This document shows positions 34,848-40,133 of a DNA stretch of 40,133 bases, piece by piece. The position numbers and the translations under genes are program-made. Source of the stretch: Bradyrhizobium cenepequi (GTDB taxonomy: Bacteria; Pseudomonadota; Alphaproteobacteria; Rhizobiales; Xanthobacteraceae). Position 1 is the stretch's first letter; every line of letters starts with the position of its first letter. Location of the stretch: assembly GCF_020329485.1 (NCBI RefSeq), contig NZ_JAGKJI010000057.1, positions 1 through 40,133 of the forward strand, written 5' to 3'. The notes beneath the pieces were generated by a model. The model had not been told where the DNA came from. It did no database searches and saw only the letters and a list, made by a program, of their open reading frames with translations.

Positions 34848-36494
34848 TCAGCGCCAGCGCTTCTCCTCGCTGTCGTAGGCTCCGGACAGCGCATCGCTGA
34901 TCTCCATTAGCTCACGCTTAAGCACTTTATTACTGCTGACAGTCCTCGGAAGCGCCGGAGTGAAGGCGATGTACCGCGGTACCTTGAACACGGCAAGATG
35001 CGTTTGAGCATGCTCGAGAATGCGATCCACGGGCAAGTCGGCAGGGCTCAGACCTTTTTTCAACTCCACGTAGATCTTGACCTCCTCTCCGCGCATCGCG
35101 TCGCGAACGGGCACCGCGGCGACATCCTCAATCTCGGGAAGCTGCCGAATGACGGCCTCTACCTCTCGTGCAGCGATGTTCTCGCCGGAGCGACGGATCA
35201 TGTCTTTCGTACGCCCTACGAGCCAATAAAAACCGAATTCGTCGCAACGGAACAGATCGCCCGTCTTGAACCATTCGCCCTCGAACGATTTGGCGTTCGC
35301 CTCCGGCCTATTCCAGTAGCCCTTGAAGATCCCACGACCACTCACCCACAGCTCCCCGACCTCGCCGACCGGCGTGGGGCTACCGTCATCTTTGACTAAC
35401 CGCAGCGCCCGAAACGGGGCGCGCATCCCGAAGGGAGCGCCATCGTGGTCGATGTCGCTGGGCATCAGTGTGCCCCATCCGATTTCCGTCATCCCGTAGT
35501 TATTCTGGCCGCGGACGCAAAACCGCTCGCGAAATCGGCGTATGGACTCAGGACTCCAGCCGCCGTAATGCGCGACTTGCTTCAGGCAAGTCGATGCGTC
35601 GTCGACGGCTTCGGGTTGTCGCGTGACCAGCTCGGGAAACGAGCACCACTCAATGCGGTACTTCTTCAGCCAACCGATGAACCGCGACGAGCTCATTTGT
35701 GGGGCAAGGTACAAAGTGCCGCCTTGCCGATATGACCTCAGAAGCTGCCCTTGCGTCTCGGCGTAGAAGAAGGGCGACCACGACAGATATTTCTTGTACC
35801 GCTGATAGTCCGTGTAAGCTAGTCCGCACGCGCATACGCCCCAGAAGTCGTGCGTTAACATGCAGCCCTTCGGAAAGCCTGTCGTTCCAGAGGTATATGC
35901 GATGTTCAGCAGATCATCAGCGCCGACATCCTCGTCCACCGGCGTATCGTCGATGCCCTCGAGCAGTTCATCCAGCGTAGTCGCGGCGTTCGCGGAAGGC
36001 TGACCGACAAGAATCACTCGTTCCTTCCCGAGGGCTTGCGGCCAAGGGTCCATCGCGGAAAACACTGGCCATGCCGATTCGTCAACGACGGCGAACTTTG
36101 CCTGGGTATCGCTGAGAACGTATTCGATCTCCCGCGGCATGTAGCGCATATTGATCGGGACCATCACTGCGCCGAGCTTTGCAAACGCGAACCAAAGGAT
36201 AGGAAATTCGATGCGATTGCGGAGCATCACCCCAATGCGATCGCCCTTGCGCACCCCCAACGCGCGCAGCGCATGCGCATATTTGTTGGACCAGCTGTCC
36301 ATCTCGAAGTAGGTCGCGCGCTCGCCCCGATCGAAGATGTCAATGGCGGTCGTAGCGCCGTGCGTTCGCGCTCGCATTGAGACCAGCTGTCCGATCGTGA
36401 TGGTCTCATACGCGGATTCAAGCGTTTGGATCCTGCGCAACGCATTTGCCACGCGATCCTGCAGCTGATTTCGCGTCGAGGTTGTTGGGGTCAT
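34848..36494 (-). CDS. AMP-dependent acyl-CoA synthetase/ligase 2
   Basis: 548-aa ANL-superfamily adenylating enzyme, distinct from ligase 1. Core motifs are intact: YTSGTTGFPKGC near residue 205, NYGMTEIGWG, KTGDLFRCDEFGFYWLVGR, the hinge region RTKDMIRRSGENI, and the catalytic Lys in VSSNKVLKREL. The pattern RRSGENIAAREVE is typical of crotonobetaine/carnitine and related acid-CoA ligases. The start at 36494 (MTPTTST) has only a weak ribosome-binding site. A perfect hairpin lies 30 bp upstream. It has neither a composite promoter nor a GntR site, and its neighbours are decayed, so its role in the cluster is uncertain. Confidence 0.9.
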   Translation of the reverse strand: MTPTTSTRNQLQDRVANALRRIQTLESAYETITIGQLVSMRARTHGATTAIDIFDRGERATYFEMDSWSNKYAHALRALGVRKGDRIGVMLRNRIEFPILWFAFAKLGAVMVPINMRYMPREIEYVLSDTQAKFAVVDESAWPVFSAMDPWPQALGKERVILVGQPSANAATTLDELLEGIDDTPVDEDVGADDLLNIAYTSGTTGFPKGCMLTHDFWGVCACGLAYTDYQRYKKYLSWSPFFYAETQGQLLRSYRQGGTLYLAPQMSSSRFIGWLKKYRIEWCSFPELVTRQPEAVDDASTCLKQVAHYGGWSPESIRRFRERFCVRGQNNYGMTEIGWGTLMPSDIDHDGAPFGMRAPFRALRLVKDDGSPTPVGEVGELWVSGRGIFKGYWNRPEANAKSFEGEWFKTGDLFRCDEFGFYWLVGRTKDMIRRSGENIAAREVEAVIRQLPEIEDVAAVPVRDAMRGEEVKIYVELKKGLSPADLPVDRILEHAQTHLAVFKVPRYIAFTPALPRTVSSNKVLKRELMEISDALSGAYDSEEKRWR

Positions 36495-36510
36495 GGTAGA
36501 AGCCTAGGGG

Positions 36511-37233
36511 TCAGGGGAGAAAGACAAGCCGGCCGACTTGCCGGCTTGTGGATGCGCCGGCGATGGCCGGGAATGAGCGGCAGCCGGGCCCCGCACACAA
36601 CGAGTTGAGCAAGGTGCCACCGAACTGCAATTCGACATGGGCGTTGTTGCGTCTTTTGGCGCTTCGGGTGGTCCTGCCGCACGAAATACGGCCTTCATTG
36701 ATCCAACAGCTCGCTAAGGTTACCGATCTCCACCAGAGCCACTTCCCGGGCTCGCGAACTTCCCAGAGCTCTGTGACGCCGTCTGACACCGTACGACGGA
36801 GATGCGGCCATTGATCAACCGCGCCGCCGTGACGGCGCACTCGAAAATGGCAGGGCACAGGCCCTCGTTCACATCGATGTCGAACGGCACGCGCGAACGC
36901 ACTAAAACCCGGTGAACTCACCGATTCCGACAGCTGCACGTCTTGGCCGCACGCCTGCTGCAAGTCGCAAAGAAAAGCCGCGATCGCCTTCGCATCGCAG
37001 CCTTCGATGTTCACGTCATGCTTGAGTTCGTGGGTGAACCGAATACGCTTTCCGCGCATCAAGAGGAGGTACGCGGCCTTGTGACCGAACAGCTGGAACA
37101 GACAATCGTTGTACTCGGGCGACCAATTGCGCCGTGCCTTTAGGCACCGCGCCTCGAGCCAGAAGCCCTGGTCGAGCCACGTGCCTTCGTCGGATTCTGG
37201 GCTGTGCGTGACGGATTGGAAGCGGTATCTCAT
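36511..37233 (-). CDS. Hypothetical protein, not recognised (possibly frameshifted)
   Basis: 240-codon frame whose ATG at 37233 overlaps the stop of the epimerase fragment as ATGA. I do not recognise it. The first about 110 residues look protein-like (GTWLDQGFWLEARCLKARRN, FTHELKHDVNIEGCDAKAI). After residue 110 the composition shifts to Arg- and Trp-rich. In another frame the same DNA reads VRSRVPFDIDVNEGLCPAIF, which looks more natural, so a frameshift near 36895 is possible. The 3' end runs through the hairpin at 36524-36549. It could be the remainder of a gene disrupted with its neighbour. Confidence 0.4.
   Translation of the reverse strand: MRYRFQSVTHSPESDEGTWLDQGFWLEARCLKARRNWSPEYNDCLFQLFGHKAAYLLLMRGKRIRFTHELKHDVNIEGCDAKAIAAFLCDLQQACGQDVQLSESVSSPGFSAFARAVRHRCERGPVPCHFRVRRHGGAVDQWPHLRRTVSDGVTELWEVREPGKWLWWRSVTLASCWINEGRISCGRTTRSAKRRNNAHVELQFGGTLLNSLCAGPGCRSFPAIAGASTSRQVGRLVFLP
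36524..36549 (-). terminator. Perfect inverted repeat between ligase 2 and the unrecognised ORF
   Basis: ACAAGCCGGC-CGACTT-GCCGGCTTGT: 10-bp perfect stem with a 6-nt loop. No clear T-tract on either side. It could be a terminator for the upstream ORF or a 5' leader structure of ligase 2, 30 bp before its start. Confidence 0.4.
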
Positions 37234-37502
37234 CGCGGCAAAATCGTTCCACCCCCAAGAGCGTGAGCCTTTCGGATCGCCGAGTCCGGGATCTCGTCGC
37301 TCTCATGAGTGCCGCGCTGAAACAAAGTGACCCGCAATCCGCGGGCAATCAACCCATTCACAATGTGGGGTCCGGTCGGGCCAGTACCACCAATAACCAA
37401 GGCGCGGTTGGCTTCGTTCACGAGACATTTCTCCGCCAAGAGGCTGTCCCCGCCCAATCCATCGAGCCCGATCGCAACGCTTCCTCCAGACATCTGATTC
37501 AT
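37230..37502 (-). pseudogene. Truncated NAD-dependent epimerase/dehydratase-type gene (N-terminal Rossmann fragment)
   Basis: About 90 residues. NRALVIGGTGPTGPHIVNGL is an intact NAD-binding GGTGPTG motif, followed by RGLRVTLFQRGTHESDEIPD as in extended SDR/epimerase proteins. The frame then leaves the family (AIRKAHALGGGTILPR) and stops, so about 200 residues are missing. The first about 30 residues (MNQMSGGS...) are unlike a normal N-terminus and may also be rearranged. It lies directly behind composite promoter 10, whose -10 box ends only 9 nt before the ATG at 37502, so the true start may be further in. Its stop overlaps the next ORF by ATGA. Confidence 0.78.
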
Positions 37503-37511
37503 GTTGAGGGA

Positions 37512-37579
37512 GTGTTGAACGAACCGTACTGGGTGACGCCAATACCATTTTCGGGGGGACCAATACCAGATTGATATTG
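37512..37579 (-). promoter_or_regulatory. Composite promoter copy 10, outlying
   Basis: Palindrome 37561-37579 (CAATACCAGATTGATATTG), half-site CAATACCAT 37540-37548 at 21 bp, -10-like CAACAC at 37517-37512 on the minus strand. It lies 18 kb from the nearest other copy and has the weakest -10 of the set, consistent with decay along with its gene. Confidence 0.78.
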
Positions 37580-38200
37580 ATTAGCGCTAAATCTGGGCTC
37601 GGGCGCGCAACGGCGCCGTCGAAAATGCGAAGCCCATACGCTGAAGATGACATGGGCCGAGTTTCGTGCCCGGAGTGCTTGTTCCAGAACGACTCCATCG
37701 GAGGATCGACGTTGATCGAGCCGTGATAGTGAAGATTGACTTCCTCGTAGATACCATGAAGCTTGATAGCGAGGACTTTATTATCTGAGAATGATCGCTA
37801 GTTTCGATGTATTCGCCTTCGCCGCCGAATTCCTATGAAGCACAAATGGCGAGAAGAAAACGAAATCAGGTTCTCAGTATCTAGGAGTGAACGCATCAAT
37901 GCGCCCGATGGCCGCGCGACCATCTGACGAGAACTTCCGTCGCGCATTCGATGATGCGATAGCGCAAGCGAGTGACAAAGTCTTCGCGAGAGCCTCCGTT
38001 CCCCTGAGCACGAGCGCCTGGCACATCACAGTAGATCGATCGAACGTCTCCCATCGGATACTTCCTAACAATTAGCCCAATAGCGCAATTTCTGCGGCAA
38101 GCGCCTGCATCCTTGTTGGGTCTAGATTTGGATGACAAGGACGTCGACAACCGATTTGGAGACGCCCCCGGCGACATACTCCTAAGCTCAAGCGAATGAA
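37580..38200. other. Intergenic region without recognisable gene
   Basis: About 620 bp between composite promoter 10 and the IS630 fragment. A 62-codon frame at 37887-38075 (plus) and frames on the minus strand have no motif. The region is more A+T-rich around 37740-37870 than its surroundings. Confidence 0.5.
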
Positions 38201-38412
38201 CTAGTGGATCGAATCTAACAGCTGGTGCCAGCGTTTGACGGCGGCGACGATTTTGTCTGGGTCTGCGGTCCATGTGAAGGGCTTTGGATCATTGTCGGTC
38301 TCGTCGAGGAAACGGTTGATAGCGGCTTTGAGCTCACGGACGGATCGGAAGACGCCGCGCTTGAGGCGGCGCCTTGATAGCTTGGCGAAGAAGCCCTCCA
38401 CCGCATTAGCGG
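38201..38412 (-). pseudogene. IS630-family transposase, 3' fragment
   Basis: About 70 residues matching the end of IS630-type transposases: NAVEGFFAKLSRRRLKRGVF, then ELKAAINRFLDETDNDPKPF, TADPDKIVAAVKR and the stop after LLDSIH. The N-terminal nine tenths are absent; at about 38411 the sequence switches to IS256-type transposase DNA. A relic of an insertion event. Confidence 0.85.
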
Positions 38413-38733
38413 CCGAGATCGAGGTACCGCGCGCCCGGCTGGACGCCGCCGACGGCAAGACTACCGAATGGCGCAGCTCGGCGCTGCGGGCTTATCAGCG
38501 TCGCACGCTGGCCGCCGACGCGCTGATTGCTTCGACCTATCTCGCGGGGACCAACACCCGCCGGGTTCGCCGCGCGCTCGCGGCCTTGTTCGGCGGGAGC
38601 GTCGGCAAGGACACGGTGAGCCGGACCTGGCGCAAGGTGAAGAGCGACTGGGACGCTTGGAACGCCCGCTCGCTGGCGCAGGAGCCGATCGTGCGGCTGA
38701 TTCTCGACGGCACTGTGGTGCGCGTGCGGCCCG
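38412..38733 (+). pseudogene. IS256-family transposase, internal segment in inverted orientation
   Basis: Reads AEIEVPRARLDAADGKTTEW, then ALRAYQRRTLAADALIASTY, LAGTNTRRVRRALAALFGG, VGKDTVSRTWRKVKSDWDAW and LILDGTVVRVR, the middle of an IS256 (Mutator-type) transposase including the first catalytic Asp (LDGT). It has no start and no C-terminal half. It should directly follow the segment TLTGTFGP encoded on the opposite strand at 38734, so this piece has been flipped relative to its own N-terminus. Confidence 0.82.
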
Positions 38734-38996
38734 AAGGTCCCGGTCAGCGTCCGCGTCCGACTGCCGTGGCGATGGCCTGCAACACCCGCTCTTGCTTCAT
38801 TGCCAGCCATCTGGCTTCGCCCGTAACGCGGCCGGGCCAGCACAGCGTCGAGCTCGCCGCGGATCAGCTCTTAGATGAAGGTGCGCGCCCGAGCCCGCAG
38901 CTCGGCCGCAAGCGCATCAAACCAGTTGTCGAAAAGATCAGCAGCCATCTCGGCTGTGAGCTGCGCAGAATCGGGCTTCGTGGTAGTGCTCGTCAT
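38734..38996 (-). pseudogene. IS256-family transposase, N-terminal segment with internal stop
   Basis: From the ATG at 38996: MTSTTTKPDSAQLTAEMAAD...LRARARTFI, an in-frame TAA at 38874-38872, then ELIRGELDAVLARPRYGRSQ and GHRHGSRTRTLTGTFGP, ending at the junction with the inverted segment. The order matches the N-terminus of the transposase whose middle lies at 38412-38733 on the other strand. Inactive. Confidence 0.8.
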
Positions 38997-39519
38997 GGCG
39001 TGGTCTCCAGTCCGGCGCGCTAACGCCGAATGTTCGAGGTTGATGATCATCCCGGAGACTACGCCCCCTCATTTCCAACCAACTCCGCGACGGCACCGGC
39101 GACGAATTAGTGGACGCACTCGGAGTCCCCACGAGGAGACAGGACGTTCCCCGAAAGACGACCCAACTACTACAGCGCCGCGAAAACGGGACACGACTCG
39201 TGGCCCGCCCCGTTGGGTGACTCGGGCTAAAGAAATTCGCCAAATGCGGCGCAGCGAGGCGCCCACTGTACAAACTGTGATGGACTTACCAGTGTGTCGT
39301 CACTCCGCCGCGTGCCATCCTTTCACCCGGTTCGCGACCTGATCTCACCTCCACTGTTCTGCTGCTCACAGTCGCCGCTACCGTCCGATGGTTGAATGCA
39401 AATTCTCGCCGCTATGCGGGCGACGCCTGAATCTGCTAAAGGACACCATGGTGGAAGTGTTTGCGCAGCACGACTAGTGGCTTTGCACAGTGATTTTGAC
39501 GGGTTGCGTGCAGCGGCAG
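38997..39519. other. Intergenic region without recognisable gene
   Basis: About 520 bp between the IS256 relic and the winged-helix gene. No motif-bearing frame. Presumably flanking or terminal sequence of mobile elements; I could not identify inverted-repeat ends. Confidence 0.45.
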
Positions 39520-39777
39520 TTAGATTAGCTCCGGCAGGGTTTTGGGATCAACGAGGACCTCGATGCTGCGAGGGGTCCTTGGCTGCCTTCTGATGAGGCC
39601 AGCGCGTTCCAGCGTTAGCACCATCTGGTGAACCGACGGCGGGCTGACGCGGAAATATTCCTGCATGTCGGTTTCGGCCGGGGGCCTGCGATGCAGGCGG
39701 GTATAGAGGTGGATAAAAGCCAGATACTGCCCCTGCTTGGGCGTGAAGGTTTTTGCCGTAAGACTCACGCCGGCCAT
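39520..39777 (-). CDS. LexA-like winged-helix DNA-binding protein, small
   Basis: 85-aa protein that is almost entirely one winged helix of the LexA N-terminal type: FTPKQGQYLAFIHLYTRLHR, then PAETDMQEYFRVSPPSVHQM, LERAGLIRRQPRTPRSIEVL. It lacks the LexA peptidase domain, so it is not an SOS repressor. The ATG at 39777 is chosen; the frame to 39822 overlaps the transposase start. It is transcribed divergently from the IS630-type transposase with 43 bp between starts, so it may be an accessory gene of the element that controls the transposase promoter. This is inference. Confidence 0.78.
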   Translation of the reverse strand: MAGVSLTAKTFTPKQGQYLAFIHLYTRLHRRPPAETDMQEYFRVSPPSVHQMVLTLERAGLIRRQPRTPRSIEVLVDPKTLPELI

Positions 39778-39820
39778 CCGATTCAGTTGTTCGTGCGTGC
39801 CTCGAACGAGGAGGCACGCC

Positions 39821-40133
39821 ATGAATGTACGCTATCGGGTCGAACTCAGCCAAATCGAGCGCACCGAACTCAGGGCGCTGCTCAACGGCGGCAAGCATGC
39901 GTCCCGCAAGCTCAAGCCAGCGCAGATTTTGCTGGCCGCCGATGGCGGAGCCCGCGACGAGGAGATCGCCAGGGACGTCGGTGTGGGCGGCTCAACCGTG
40001 TACCGGACCAAGCGACGCTTCGTGGAAGGCAATCTGGAGCGAGCGCCGAGCGAAGAGCCGCGTCCCGGAGCGGAGCGCAAACTCACCGGCAAGGAAGAAG
40101 CCTTGCTGGTGGCAACAGCCTGTGCCAGTCCCC
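39821..40133 (+). CDS. IS630-family transposase, N-terminal part (runs off the window)
   Basis: The frame starts at 39821 (MNVRYRVELSQIERTELRAL) and is open to the edge: 104 codons. It carries the N-terminal helix-turn-helix typical of IS630-type transposases (ARDEEIARDVGVGGSTVYRT, KRRFVEGNLERA). The DDE catalytic domain lies beyond the window, so integrity is unknown. A GAGGAGG ribosome-binding site lies about 7-13 nt upstream. It is a different copy from the 3' fragment at 38201. Confidence 0.88.
   Translation, partial: MNVRYRVELSQIERTELRALLNGGKHASRKLKPAQILLAADGGARDEEIARDVGVGGSTVYRTKRRFVEGNLERAPSEEPRPGAERKLTGKEEALLVATACASP

Noticed and set aside
37512..37579. nod box or other known rhizobial symbiosis operator
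   Set aside because: The composite element does not match the nod-box repeats; only the general LysR-type layout is shared.

Overview
The window looks like accessory DNA of a G+C-rich alphaproteobacterium, most likely Bradyrhizobium or a close rhizobial relative. This is inferred from codon usage by eye, the many paralogous catabolic genes and the IS630/IS256-type transposase remnants; no rRNA, tRNA or core marker gene is present. I see no tRNA, CRISPR array or replication origin.

Region A (1-20957) is a mosaic of small transcription units, nearly all on the minus strand. They encode two GMC flavin oxidoreductases, two M24 metallopeptidase-fold hydrolases, four of the window's five family-3 solute-binding proteins (SBPs), a thiamine-diphosphate (ThDP) enzyme, an FMN 2-hydroxyacid oxidase, a pair of metallo-beta-lactamase-fold proteins, an aldehyde dehydrogenase, an SDR and a decayed SDR. 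The striking point is that every unit begins with the same 68-bp composite promoter, present ten times in the window: a 19-bp palindrome (CAATWCCAANTTGGWATTG), a second half-site TTGGTATTG two helical turns on, the GC after it, exactly 20 nt, then a -10-like CACAAT. With the start site placed just after the -10, the palindrome is centred near -65 and the half-site near -39. That is the layout of LysR-type activator promoters. No intact LysR gene is in the window, only a 98-residue fragment at 33470.

Region B (21053-33270) is a second regulon around an FCD-type GntR regulator (28306-28995). A 13-bp palindrome, TGATATAATATCA, occurs four times: before an aminotransferase-SBP-ABC ATPase unit, before a CoA ligase-Zn ribbon-thiolase unit, before gntR itself, and before a divergent hydantoinase/carboxylase-like pair (hyuAB). 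The five SBPs and one ABC ATPase have no permease here.

Region C (33271-40133) is decaying: a LysR fragment, a second CoA ligase, a truncated epimerase that still carries the tenth composite promoter, an unrecognised ORF, a rearranged IS256/IS630 patchwork, and an IS630-type transposase running off the right edge with a divergent LexA-like winged-helix gene.

Functionally, the composite-promoter genes could form a chain alcohol or 2-hydroxyacid -> 2-oxoacid -> aldehyde -> acid, like the mandelate route, with binding proteins to capture substrates. The GntR genes could form ATP-dependent ring opening or carboxylation -> CoA ligation -> carbon-carbon cleavage. The substrates are unknown. All calls are from motif reading, without database searches.
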